From assembly GCA_030427735.1 (NCBI GenBank), contig JAUIBP010000001.1, positions 473,039 to 537,038 on the forward strand: DNA of 64,000 nt, given 5' to 3'. The position numbers were made by a program, and so were the translations under genes. Source of the stretch: Bacteroidia bacterium. GTDB lineage: Bacteria > Bacteroidota > Bacteroidia > Flavobacteriales > Flavobacteriaceae. Under the pieces are notes generated by a model. That model did no database searches and was not told where the DNA came from. It saw only the letters and a program-made list of their open reading frames with translations. How positions within the stretch are numbered: the first letter of the stretch is position 1; each line of letters starts with the position of its first letter. This document shows, piece by piece, positions 27,757 to 36,188 of the stretch.

Positions 27757-29781
27757 ATGAAATACATTTTAACCCTACTATGCCTATATATTTTCAATTT
27801 AATCCAAGCACAAACCCAAGCAGAGCCCTCAAACATAAATGATTTAAAAACTGCAATAAAAACTGAAACCAACAACACAAAAAAACTTATTTTATTAGAC
27901 AGTCTAACCCAACTCACCTATAACCAAAAAGAATTAGGCTTTGACTCGATTTCACGAGCCACCATAGATTTTGCTATTCAATTAGACTCTTTCAACCTTG
28001 CATCTCGAAACACCCAAGACCTCATCAATTTTCACAACAATGTATTGGGTCAGCCCAAAGAAGGCATTGCGATATTCAACACGTATTTTAACCAAGTTAA
28101 AGACCATATTACGGATCGGAATCTTGCAGGTATTTATATTGATGCTGGCGATAGCTATTATTTTGTTAAAGAAGTAGACACCGCCATGGCGTTTTATGAT
28201 AAAGCAAAATTTCATGCCGACAAAGCAGGAAACGATCACGTTAAAGCCTTTGCTATTTTGTATCAAGGCTACTACTATTCCGATGAAGGTAATTTTGTAA
28301 AAGCCTCACAATATCTGCAAGAAGCTTCAGAGATTTTCATCAAGGTTAAAGACACATTCAATATTATTTCTTCCAAAAATGCCTTATCCATTTTATACAG
28401 CTCTAATGGCTTTGCTAAGGAAGGTCAACAGGAACGTAAGGAAGCGATTGCATTGGCAAAATTATCTGGCAACAACGGGTCTTTGGTTACACTTTATGTG
28501 AATTCTGCTGAAGATTACAAAAAACAAGGGCGACAGGATTTGCGTATTTCTTATCTAAAAAAGGCTATGGAAGCTGCAAAATCTTCAAGAAACCTAGAAT
28601 TCGCCAAACCAATTTTACTACATCTATTTGTGGTTGCCTACGCCCAAACCGATAGCATTGCACAAGCCAAGCATTACTTAAAAGCCCTAACCCAAGACAA
28701 AAGGAACACACAAGGCATTTACGAAAGTAATTACTACCGCGCATCTGCCCAATTAGCCTATGCCGAAAACGACTATAAAGCTGCTCAAAAATGGGGAACT
28801 CAATTTTTAGATGCCGTTAAAACGGCTAACCAATGGGAACATTTAAAAGAAGCTGAAGCGTTTTTAGCAAAAACCTACGAAAAACTAAATCAATACAATC
28901 AGGCTTACAGCCATTTAAACGCATCTAAAAAGATCGAAGACTCTCTACAATCTGTTCAAAAAAACAATGCATTGAGCTACTACCAAACACTTTACGAAAC
29001 CAATAAACGCGACCAAAAAATTGCAGCACAAAACACAGAGATCAAACTTTTAGACGAACAAAACAAACACCGTTTGCAACTACTGTGGATTAGTATTTTC
29101 CTGCTATTAGGTATTTTTTCTATTATCTATCTCTGGCGTTCAAGACAATATTCGCGCAAAAAAGTACAGTTACAAAAGGTCTTTGCGCAAGATTTAATAC
29201 GCAGTGTAGAAACCGAACGTAAACGCATATCTAGCGAACTTCACGATAGCGTTGGCCAAAGTCTTTTACTTATAAAAAACAAAATATTTTTAGACCATAA
29301 GGATGCTTCCGAAACGACTTTAGTAGATAATGCTATAGATGAAGTTAGAAGCATTTCGCAACAATTACACCCGTTTCAGTTTGAAAAATTAGGCTTAATA
29401 AAATCGATTAAAAACACGATTGAAGCCTTTCAGAAAAATTCAACTATTTTTTATTCCGAGGATATTGAAGATACCGATTTAGATATTCCGAAGGAGAAAG
29501 AAATTTTTATTTTTAGAATGATTCAAGAATGCCTTAACAACGTCGAAAAGCACTCGCAAGCCAAAGCCTGCGTGGTTAGTATCGAAAATATTAACGACGC
29601 TGTGTTGTTTGAAATTAAGGATAATGGTCGCGGTTTTGATGTTACTGAAGATTCCGAATTATTAAACAGTCTCGGCATGAAAACCATGAAAGAGCGCGCA
29701 CAAATTACCAACACGCAACTAAGTATTAATTCGGTTAAAGGAAAAGGAACCTCCATTCAAATTAAAGTCCCAAAACAGTAA
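27757..29781 (+). CDS. TPR-containing sensor histidine kinase (HisKA_3 type)
   Basis: A 674-aa membrane kinase. Signal peptide about 1-18 (ends IQAQ), then a periplasmic TPR solenoid (about 85-400; AGDSYYFVKEVDTAMAFYDKA is a clear repeat). One membrane helix lies at about 442-461 with a short coiled coil on either side. The DHp domain has ETERKRISSELHDSVGQ with the phospho-acceptor His at about 496, and the ATPase domain has ECLNNVEKHSQA and DNGRGF. It is 3 nt ahead of a NarL-type regulator, its evident partner. The signal is unknown. Confidence 0.9.
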   Translation: MKYILTLLCLYIFNLIQAQTQAEPSNINDLKTAIKTETNNTKKLILLDSLTQLTYNQKELGFDSISRATIDFAIQLDSFNLASRNTQDLINFHNNVLGQPKEGIAIFNTYFNQVKDHITDRNLAGIYIDAGDSYYFVKEVDTAMAFYDKAKFHADKAGNDHVKAFAILYQGYYYSDEGNFVKASQYLQEASEIFIKVKDTFNIISSKNALSILYSSNGFAKEGQQERKEAIALAKLSGNNGSLVTLYVNSAEDYKKQGRQDLRISYLKKAMEAAKSSRNLEFAKPILLHLFVVAYAQTDSIAQAKHYLKALTQDKRNTQGIYESNYYRASAQLAYAENDYKAAQKWGTQFLDAVKTANQWEHLKEAEAFLAKTYEKLNQYNQAYSHLNASKKIEDSLQSVQKNNALSYYQTLYETNKRDQKIAAQNTEIKLLDEQNKHRLQLLWISIFLLLGIFSIIYLWRSRQYSRKKVQLQKVFAQDLIRSVETERKRISSELHDSVGQSLLLIKNKIFLDHKDASETTLVDNAIDEVRSISQQLHPFQFEKLGLIKSIKNTIEAFQKNSTIFYSEDIEDTDLDIPKEKEIFIFRMIQECLNNVEKHSQAKACVVSIENINDAVLFEIKDNGRGFDVTEDSELLNSLGMKTMKERAQITNTQLSINSVKGKGTSIQIKVPKQ

Positions 29782-29784
29782 TAT

Positions 29785-30414
29785 ATGCCTACTACAATTG
29801 TAATTGCAGACGACCACCCGCTACTTTTAAATGGCACCAAAACATTTTTAGAAAGTAAGTGGTTTAAAATTTTAGACACCGCTACAGATGGTAATTCGGC
29901 TTATAACAAAATTGCATCGCTTAAACCCGATGTAGCCATTTTAGATTTCGATATGCCAAAACTTAATGGTCTAGAAGTTGCCCTAGAGATAAAACGCAAT
30001 GCACTAAATACAAAAGTTATTATTTTAACCCTACACAAGCAAGAAGCTATTTTAAATGAAGTTGGCAAAACTATTGAAGGCTACCTTACAAAAGACAGTG
30101 CCTTAGAAGAATTGGAATCCTGCTTAGAACGACTTAAAAACAATGGCAATTATATTGGTTCAAAATTGAAAAACGATACGTTATGTACTAATTCGGCGTC
30201 TAAAATAGAAAGTCTTACTCCATCCGAGGTTAAAATTTTAAAGTATCTAGACCAACATTACAGCAGCTCCCAAATTGCTGAAGAATTATTTATTTCTAGA
30301 CGAACAGTAGAAAAACATCGCAGCAATATCATTAAAAAATTAGAATTGAATAACACCAACCAAAACGCCCTTTTTATCTGGTTAAAAAACAATCCCGATA
30401 TTTTTAATACGTAG
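29785..30414 (+). CDS. NarL/LuxR-type response regulator
   Basis: A 209-aa regulator. The receiver domain has the acidic pair ADD near residue 8-10, phospho-acceptor Asp54 in AILDFDMP, and the conserved Lys in GYLTKD. The C-terminal LuxR helix-turn-helix is SLTPSEVKILKYLDQHYSSSQIAEELFISRRTVEKHRSN-like (about 147-190). It is translated right after the kinase (3-nt gap) and should be phosphorylated by it. The stop codon lies within a sequence repeated at 30977. Confidence 0.92.
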   Translation: MPTTIVIADDHPLLLNGTKTFLESKWFKILDTATDGNSAYNKIASLKPDVAILDFDMPKLNGLEVALEIKRNALNTKVIILTLHKQEAILNEVGKTIEGYLTKDSALEELESCLERLKNNGNYIGSKLKNDTLCTNSASKIESLTPSEVKILKYLDQHYSSSQIAEELFISRRTVEKHRSNIIKKLELNNTNQNALFIWLKNNPDIFNT

Positions 30415-30425
30415 ACCTACCTATT
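30408..30425 (+). repeat. 18-nt repeat, copy 1
   Basis: Straddles the TAG stop of the response regulator. It matches 15 of 18 positions of the copy at 30977-30994. The core reads TACGTAG, one variable base, then CCTAC. Confidence 0.45.
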
Positions 30426-30467
30426 ACATTAACGCTCACGATTTTATAATTTTAAGGAATCATCAAG

Positions 30468-30983
30468 ATTTCAATAAAAATTATAACAGCACACACATAT
30501 TACACGCCAAATAACTACTGGATTTTAAACGTTTTTTCTATTGATTTACCTCAAAAAACACCTTATAAAATACAACCAGACGGCTACAGTTATTTTATTT
30601 TTAATGAACAGCATCCTAATACCATTCAATATTACAAACCATTTAACACACCATTATCTCTAAAATCAGCTGTAAATACCCAAGTGTTTATAGTTAAATG
30701 CAGACCTACTTACATTGGTTATGTGTTAGAACATAATATTAATTGGGCTCCAAAACAAACAATAGATTTTTTAACCAGTTTAAATACTAATCCTTTCACA
30801 CATATTACGCCCACTATTTTAGACAATATCATCATTCAATTACAAACAAAACCAGAATCTTGGTCTATAGCTAAATTTCAAAATCGTTACCAATGCTCTG
30901 CCGCAAAATTAAATCGCTTTTTCAAAACATATTTAGGAATGACTTTTAAGCAGTATCAGCAACTACTTATACAAAGTACGTAG
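30468..30983 (+). CDS. Truncated AraC-family regulator with a non-standard start
   Basis: An open frame extends from just after a stop at 30453-30455 to TAG 30983. The only standard in-frame start, GTG 30684, would cut off clear protein-like sequence. The upstream residues (YYTPNNYWILNVFSI, then YKIQPDGYSYFIFNE) resemble the N-terminal domain of Bacteroidota AraC regulators (DUF6597 type, P-D-G signature). I propose an ATT start at 30468, about 171 aa, with an AAGGA at 30454; ATA 30474 is an alternative. The C-terminal part holds only the first AraC helix-turn-helix (IAKFQNRYQCSAAKLNRFFK, GMTFKQY). The second is missing, so it may be a decayed gene. Confidence 0.5.
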   Translation: MSIKIITAHTYYTPNNYWILNVFSIDLPQKTPYKIQPDGYSYFIFNEQHPNTIQYYKPFNTPLSLKSAVNTQVFIVKCRPTYIGYVLEHNINWAPKQTIDFLTSLNTNPFTHITPTILDNIIIQLQTKPESWSIAKFQNRYQCSAAKLNRFFKTYLGMTFKQYQQLLIQST

Positions 30984-30994
30984 GCCTACGCATT
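30977..30994 (+). repeat. 18-nt repeat, copy 2, containing a 12-bp palindrome
   Basis: Straddles the TAG stop of the AraC-like gene. It contains the perfect palindrome CGTAGGCCTACG (30979-30990) and resembles the sequence at the end of the response regulator gene. Confidence 0.45.
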
Positions 30995-31068
30995 GTATGC
31001 ATTTAAATAAGCTGGTAAATTAGCAAGCGTAAAAGAATACTATTCTTAAGTGCTATTAATCTAAGGGG

Positions 31069-31118
31069 AAATCAGGCACAACACATATTTCTTATAGTGT
31101 TGGCCTGATTTATTTATT
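31069..31118 (+). terminator. Rho-independent terminator
   Basis: Inverted repeat of about 15 bp with a one-base bulge (31069-31084 and 31097-31111), followed by a T-rich run. The rest of the 280-nt gap to the next gene shows no further gene. Confidence 0.75.
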
Positions 31119-31265
31119 TTACAACATGAGCAATTACTTGGTCTCGCAGTTGCAGTTTATAAAACTCCTAAAGCGATGTTAATTGCAACGTTAAACTTTC
31201 ACAAAAAACACCATCAACGTTTCCAAAACTTTAATTTAAACACAAATTAACTAGCCTGTTGTTTT

Positions 31266-32012
31266 ATGTTAAAACTAAATGTCCTGCTTCTTTGCTTCCT
31301 CCCTGTATCTTTAATTGCTCAAACCACCATAACCGGAAAAGTATACGATTATAAATCAACTGCAAAAAATATAGGAGTATTCAATCTTACGTCATACAAT
31401 TACACGTACACAAATCAAGACGGAGATTTTTCTATTAAAGCAGCTGTAAATGATACGATTTTATTTTCTTCGGAATTTTACAAACCCCAACGACTGGTTG
31501 TAAAAGACAAACACTTTAACACCACCAATGTTATTGAATTAAATATTTTAGTAAATGCACTTGGTACTGTAAACCTGAGTAACACCTCGAAATTTAATAC
31601 TGACAAATACAAAGAAAATCTGGATACCCAACTTCAAAACGACATAAAAAACAGGCCACATTTATATGCACACCAAAATACCGGAGGCGATTTAAAGCTA
31701 CTTATAAAAGCGATTATTGATGTATTTAAATCTAAAAAAAGTAAAGAAGCACCAATACAAGCAATCAACTACAAACAACTCTACGCGCTATTTAACAGCA
31801 ATGCGTTTTTTAATAAAAAACTATTAACAAACGATTTAAACATAGAAGATAAATACATTCCTTTATTTTTTGATTATTGCGACACCAAACAACTTAAAGA
31901 CGATTTACTAAAAGAACGCAATCGCATAATTTTACTCGATTCGTTAGTTAAGTTTAGCCAAGAGTTCACCACATTAATTAAAGATACAGAACCACATTTA
32001 ACAACCGATTAA
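31266..32012 (+). CDS. Exported protein with carboxypeptidase-regulatory-like domain
   Basis: A 248-aa protein with a signal peptide (1-18, ends SLIAQ). Residues 20-90 look like a carboxypeptidase D regulatory-like beta sandwich: TTITGKVYDYKSTAKNIGVFNL, TYTNQDGDFSIKAAVNDTILFSS, TNVIELNI. The remaining helical part (about 105-248) is not recognised. It has no plug or barrel, so it is not a TonB receptor. Function unknown; such domains occur in surface proteins of Bacteroidota. Its stop interlocks with that of trmH. Confidence 0.68.
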   Translation: MLKLNVLLLCFLPVSLIAQTTITGKVYDYKSTAKNIGVFNLTSYNYTYTNQDGDFSIKAAVNDTILFSSEFYKPQRLVVKDKHFNTTNVIELNILVNALGTVNLSNTSKFNTDKYKENLDTQLQNDIKNRPHLYAHQNTGGDLKLLIKAIIDVFKSKKSKEAPIQAINYKQLYALFNSNAFFNKKLLTNDLNIEDKYIPLFFDYCDTKQLKDDLLKERNRIILLDSLVKFSQEFTTLIKDTEPHLTTD

Positions 32013-32662
32013 TGCCCATAAAATCTTGCTACAACCTCATCGTAACTTTTAATCGATTTTTTAAGCCAATCTAAACGTTTTTCTAATTGCTCTTGTTCGG
32101 TTAACTGCCAATTTAAATCTGTTTTCTTCAATTTAGTAGTAACATGCTGTAAAATTATGGCTGCAGAAACAGAAATATTTAAACTTTCTGTAAAGCCCAC
32201 CATCGGAATCTTTAAAAAACCATCGGCTTCACTTAAAACAATTTCAGACAGGCCTTCAGTTTCCCTACCAAAGAAAAAACAAGACGGTTTAGACACATCA
32301 AAATCATACAACTCACAATCGTTTTTATGTGGTGTGGTTGCAATAATTTGATAACCTTTTTGTTTCAAATCGGTTATACAATCCTTCACATGATTATATC
32401 TGTTTAAATCCACCCATTTTTGAGCTCCCATAGCAATCTCCCGATCTATTCTCTTCGAATTTCGCTCTTCTACAATATTTACTTCCTGTATACCAAACAC
32501 ATCGCAACTTCGTATTACCGCACTCGTATTATGTAGCTGATACACATCTTCGGTGGCTACTGTAAAATGTTTAGTGCGTTGTGGTAAGACGGCATCAAAA
32601 CGGGCTTTTCGCTCGGGCGTAATTATCGTTTCTAAATGATTTACAAGTGCTAAATCAATCAT
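32009..32662 (-). CDS. trmH: tRNA (guanosine-2'-O-)-methyltransferase TrmH-like
   Basis: SPOUT-family 2'-O-methyltransferase, 217 aa. The three family motifs are present: NTSAVIRSCDVFG (motif 1, Asn/Arg for catalysis), FGRETEGLS (motif 2) and ESLNISVSAAIIL (motif 3, knot). The N-terminal ITPERKARFDAVLPQRTKHFTV and basic C-terminal helix fit TrmH, which methylates G18 of tRNA, rather than RlmB. Stop codons overlap the convergent gene by 4 nt (TTAA). Confidence 0.87.
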   Translation of the reverse strand: MIDLALVNHLETIITPERKARFDAVLPQRTKHFTVATEDVYQLHNTSAVIRSCDVFGIQEVNIVEERNSKRIDREIAMGAQKWVDLNRYNHVKDCITDLKQKGYQIIATTPHKNDCELYDFDVSKPSCFFFGRETEGLSEIVLSEADGFLKIPMVGFTESLNISVSAAIILQHVTTKLKKTDLNWQLTEQEQLEKRLDWLKKSIKSYDEVVARFYGH

Positions 32663-32723
32663 TATTGAATTTTGAATTTTATGAAACTTCGAATTTATAA
32701 AAATGATTTATTATTTTTAAATA

Positions 32724-33404
32724 ATGAAACATATAGTTGTATTATCTGGTGCTGGAATGAGTGCCGAAAGCGGTTTAAAAACCTTTAGAGACGAAAATGG
32801 TTTATGGGAAGGTCACGATGTTATGGAAGTTGCCACGCCCGAGGGTTTTAAAAACAATCCAGAACTGGTTTTAGAATTTTACAATCAACGTAGAGCACAA
32901 CTTTTACAAGTATCGCCCAATAGCGCGCATTTAGATTTGGCTGCTCTCGAGAAAGATTATAAAGTAAGTATTATTACCCAAAATGTAGACGATTTACACG
33001 AACGCGCCGGCAGCAGTAACGTTATTCATTTACACGGCGAACTTTTAAAAGCAAGAAGTACGGGTAACGAGCGCGATATTTTTGCATGCCATACAGATAT
33101 TAAACTAGGTGATTACTGCAAAAACGGTTATCAAATACGACCACATATTGTTTGGTTTGGAGAAGCTGTGCCCATGATGGAAGCAGCCATTAGCGTTTGC
33201 GAATCTGCCGATATATTAATTATAATAGGCACCTCTATGCAAGTGTATCCTGCCGCAGGGCTCATGCATTATGTGTCAAGCAATACTCCAACGTATTATA
33301 TAGATCCTAAGCCAGAAAACATGACTAAAGCCCATGTTAACATCATTACAAAAACGGCAACCAAAGGGATGAAAGACCTGATAAACATACTACAATTGCC
33401 CTAA
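32724..33404 (+). CDS. cobB: Sir2-family NAD-dependent protein deacylase (class III)
   Basis: A 226-aa sirtuin. NAD-binding GAGMSAESGL and TQNVDDLHERAG, catalytic His104 in HLHGE, then RPHIVWFGE and GTSMQVYPAAG. FYNQRRAQL carries the Tyr-x-x-Arg pair (Tyr53, Arg56) that in SIRT5/CobB binds succinyl- or malonyl-lysine. The structural zinc site is degenerate: between HLHGE and RPHIVWFGE only two cysteines are left (FACHTD and DYCKNG) instead of two CxxC pairs. Probable role: reversal of lysine acylation. Confidence 0.88.
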   Translation: MKHIVVLSGAGMSAESGLKTFRDENGLWEGHDVMEVATPEGFKNNPELVLEFYNQRRAQLLQVSPNSAHLDLAALEKDYKVSIITQNVDDLHERAGSSNVIHLHGELLKARSTGNERDIFACHTDIKLGDYCKNGYQIRPHIVWFGEAVPMMEAAISVCESADILIIIGTSMQVYPAAGLMHYVSSNTPTYYIDPKPENMTKAHVNIITKTATKGMKDLINILQLP

Positions 33405-33480
33405 AATATTGGGGATTAAAAAGTTTCGAAAAACCACAAAACAGTTGTAAGTTTATATTCTTTATACTACTTTTAGTTTT

Positions 33481-35697
33481 ATGACAGATGCCGAAATAGA
33501 ACAAGAAAATGCAGCGATTGCAAGAGCTTATAAAGACCTCTTAAAAGTAAGTTATCTTACCCTTACCGATGACGACAAAAAACTGATTCGGAAAGCGTTT
33601 GATGTTGCTGTCGACGCGCATAAAAATCAACGTAGAAAATCTGGCGAAGCCTATATTTTTCACCCCATAGCCGTAGCGCGATTGGTGGCCAAAGAAATAG
33701 GCTTAGACGCCACTAGCATTGCTGCTGCCCTACTTCACGATGTTGTAGAAGATTGCCCAGAATACAGCATAGAAGACATCGAACAACTCTTTGGTAAAAC
33801 CGTAGCCTTAATAGTTGATGGTTTAACAAAAATCTCATCCATGCAAAAAGACATGGAAGATGTGTCGTTACAAGCAGAAAATTTCAGAAAAATGCTGCTT
33901 ACCCTTAACGACGATGTTCGCGTTATAATTATTAAAATAGCAGACCGCTTGCACAATATGCAAACTATGGACTCTATGCGTCCAGATAAACAAATAAAAA
34001 TTGCAAGCGAAACCCTTTATATTTATGCACCTTTAGCCCACCGTATTGGGTTGTATAATATAAAAACGGAGCTAGAAGACTTAGGTTTAAAATATACCGA
34101 ACCCGAAGTATATTTTGACATTCTAAACAAAATAAAAGAAAGCAAAGAAGAGCAAGATGCCTACATAAGGGAGTTTAATGCGTTAATAGAAAAATCTTTA
34201 GATCGGGAAGGTTTAAATTACACCATAAAAGGTCGGCCTAAATCTATTTTTTCCATTCGCAGAAAAATGTTAAAACAAGGCGTTTCTTTTGATGAAGTTT
34301 ACGACAAATTTGCTGTTAGAATTATTTATAAAAGCGATCCCGCTAACGAGAAATTTCTAGCCTGGAAAATTTACTCGATTGTAACCGATCACTTTAGGCC
34401 AAACCCAATCCGACTACGCGATTGGATTTCATCGCCTAAATCTACTGGCTACGAAGCGCTTCATATTACCGTTATGGGGCCTAAAGGCCGTTGGGTAGAA
34501 GTTCAGATAAGAAGTGAGCGCATGAACGAAATTGCAGAAAAAGGATATGCGGCACATTACAAATACAAGCAAGGCCCAGAAAAAGAAGACAGTCTAGATG
34601 CTTGGATAGCTAAGCTTCAAGAAGCTTTAGAGAGCAACGAAAATAATGCAGTAGATTTTGTAGAACAGTTTAAATTAAACCTTTACTCTAAAGAAATTTT
34701 TGTCTTTACCCCTAAAGGCGATTTAAAATCTTTACCCAAAGACGCAACACCTTTAGATTTTGCGTTTCATATCCATACCGAAGTTGGTATGCGTACCCGA
34801 GGTGCCAAAGTAAACGGTAAATTGGTACCATTAAGCTACAAACTGCACAGCGGCGATCAGGTAGATATTTTAACATCGGACAATGCGAAACCAAATGCGA
34901 ACTGGTTAGATTACGCCACAACAGCACGTGCACGAAGTAAAATTAAATCGTCTTTAAAAGAAGAAAAGAAACGAATTGGAGAAGACGGCAAAGAGATTTT
35001 AAGACGAAAATTAAAACAACTTAAAATAGACCTGAACGAAAAATCGATAAACGAGCTTGTTAGTTATTTCAAATTAAAAACCAGCCTCGATCTTTTTTAT
35101 CGCGTGGGTATTGGCTCTATAGACAATGCTATGCTTAAAGGCTATGCCTCTTCTAGAAGCAATGCCTTGGTCAGTTTTTTCAAAAATAAAATTACGCGTC
35201 GCGCCAATATCGATAAAGACGAATTAGATAAAGACGAGGTAACCTCTAAATACGATTTACTAGTTTTTGGAAAAGAAGAAGAAAAACTGGACTACAAACT
35301 CTCTAACTGCTGTAACCCAATACCGGGCGATCCTGTTTTTGGTTTTGTAACGGTAAATGAAGGTATAAAAGTTCATAAAAAAAATTGTCCAAATGCCGTA
35401 TCTTTGCAATCTAATTACGCCTACAGAATAATTCAGGCCAAATGGATAGATTCCTCGCAAGAAGAATTTTCGGCTCAAATTATTTTATCGGGTATAGATA
35501 ATATGGGATTGGTAAACGACGTAACAAGAATAATTTCTGCAAACATGCATGTTAACATTAAAAGCATCAGTTTTCAGACCGACGACGGCTTGTTTTCGGG
35601 CAAAATAAACGTGGTGGTTAAAAATAATTCGATGTTAAGTAAATTAATGACCAATCTTAAGAAAATTAATGGCATAGATAAAGTGTCTAGAGTCTAA
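33481..35697 (+). CDS. spoT: Bifunctional (p)ppGpp synthetase/hydrolase (RelA/SpoT)
   Basis: Long RSH protein, 738 aa. The hydrolase domain has HPIAVARLVAKE and the HD pair in ALLHDVVED; the synthetase domain has KGRPKSIFSIRRKM, STGYEALHITV and EVQIRSERMNEIAE. The TGS domain begins at about IFVFTPKGDLKSLPKDATPLDFAFHIH. A zinc-finger-like/CC segment includes LSNCCNPIPGD, and the final ACT domain is IDNMGLVNDVTRIIS. Hydrolase residues look intact, so it is likely bifunctional. It controls the stringent response; it lies upstream of a Fur-family gene and purA, whose product is a known ppGpp target in other bacteria. Confidence 0.95.
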   Translation: MTDAEIEQENAAIARAYKDLLKVSYLTLTDDDKKLIRKAFDVAVDAHKNQRRKSGEAYIFHPIAVARLVAKEIGLDATSIAAALLHDVVEDCPEYSIEDIEQLFGKTVALIVDGLTKISSMQKDMEDVSLQAENFRKMLLTLNDDVRVIIIKIADRLHNMQTMDSMRPDKQIKIASETLYIYAPLAHRIGLYNIKTELEDLGLKYTEPEVYFDILNKIKESKEEQDAYIREFNALIEKSLDREGLNYTIKGRPKSIFSIRRKMLKQGVSFDEVYDKFAVRIIYKSDPANEKFLAWKIYSIVTDHFRPNPIRLRDWISSPKSTGYEALHITVMGPKGRWVEVQIRSERMNEIAEKGYAAHYKYKQGPEKEDSLDAWIAKLQEALESNENNAVDFVEQFKLNLYSKEIFVFTPKGDLKSLPKDATPLDFAFHIHTEVGMRTRGAKVNGKLVPLSYKLHSGDQVDILTSDNAKPNANWLDYATTARARSKIKSSLKEEKKRIGEDGKEILRRKLKQLKIDLNEKSINELVSYFKLKTSLDLFYRVGIGSIDNAMLKGYASSRSNALVSFFKNKITRRANIDKDELDKDEVTSKYDLLVFGKEEEKLDYKLSNCCNPIPGDPVFGFVTVNEGIKVHKKNCPNAVSLQSNYAYRIIQAKWIDSSQEEFSAQIILSGIDNMGLVNDVTRIISANMHVNIKSISFQTDDGLFSGKINVVVKNNSMLSKLMTNLKKINGIDKVSRV

Positions 35698-35705
35698 AAT
35701 TAATG

Positions 35706-35713
35706 TAAATTTG
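35706..35713 (+). promoter_or_regulatory. -7 element for the Fur-family gene
   Basis: TAAATTTG, an exact TAnnTTTG match, 10 nt upstream of ATG 35724. It falls in the short gap after spoT. Confidence 0.5.
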
Positions 35714-35723
35714 CGCTGGAATT

Positions 35724-36176
35724 ATGAGTTTAAAATCAGACACAAAAAATCAAGACATTGTAAAAAATGTCTTCACTAAATTTCTAGAAGAAAAAGGACA
35801 TCGTAAAACACCAGAACGTTACGCGATTTTACAAGAAATTTACGATAGCGATATACATTTCGATATTGAATCTCTTTATTTAAATATGAAGAATAAAAAA
35901 TATCGAGTAAGTCGTGCTACACTTTACAATACCATCGAATTACTATTGGAATGTGGCTTGGTAAGAAAACACCAATTTGGGCAAAACCAAGCACATTACG
36001 AGAAATCGTATTTCGACAAACAGCACGATCATGTTATACTTACAGATACAGGCGAAGTTATAGAATTTTGCGATCCACGAATTCAATCCATAAAAAAGAC
36101 CATCGAAGAAGTTTTTGATATCGAAATTAAAAACCATTCGTTATACTTTTATGGCAACAGAAAAACAACAAAATAA
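35724..36176 (+). CDS. Fur-family transcriptional regulator
   Basis: A 150-aa repressor. The winged helix covers about 15-90 ([39 protein letters not shown]). The metal-binding HDHVIL motif is kept (Gln-His-Asp-His), with later acidic/His ligands (NHSLYFYG). The structural CxxC of zinc-stabilised Fur/PerR is replaced (TDTG in place of a C-x-x-C), so the metal set-up differs. Its ligand (iron, zinc or peroxide) cannot be fixed from sequence. It is followed by purA after 12 nt. Confidence 0.87.
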   Translation: MSLKSDTKNQDIVKNVFTKFLEEKGHRKTPERYAILQEIYDSDIHFDIESLYLNMKNKKYRVSRATLYNTIELLLECGLVRKHQFGQNQAHYEKSYFDKQHDHVILTDTGEVIEFCDPRIQSIKKTIEEVFDIEIKNHSLYFYGNRKTTK

Positions 36177-36188
36177 AATATTTTTATA

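Noticed and set aside
31120..31265. Possible small RNA or tRNA between the AraC-like gene and the next gene
   Set aside because: No cloverleaf, no T-loop consensus and no strong hairpin besides the terminator at 31069.
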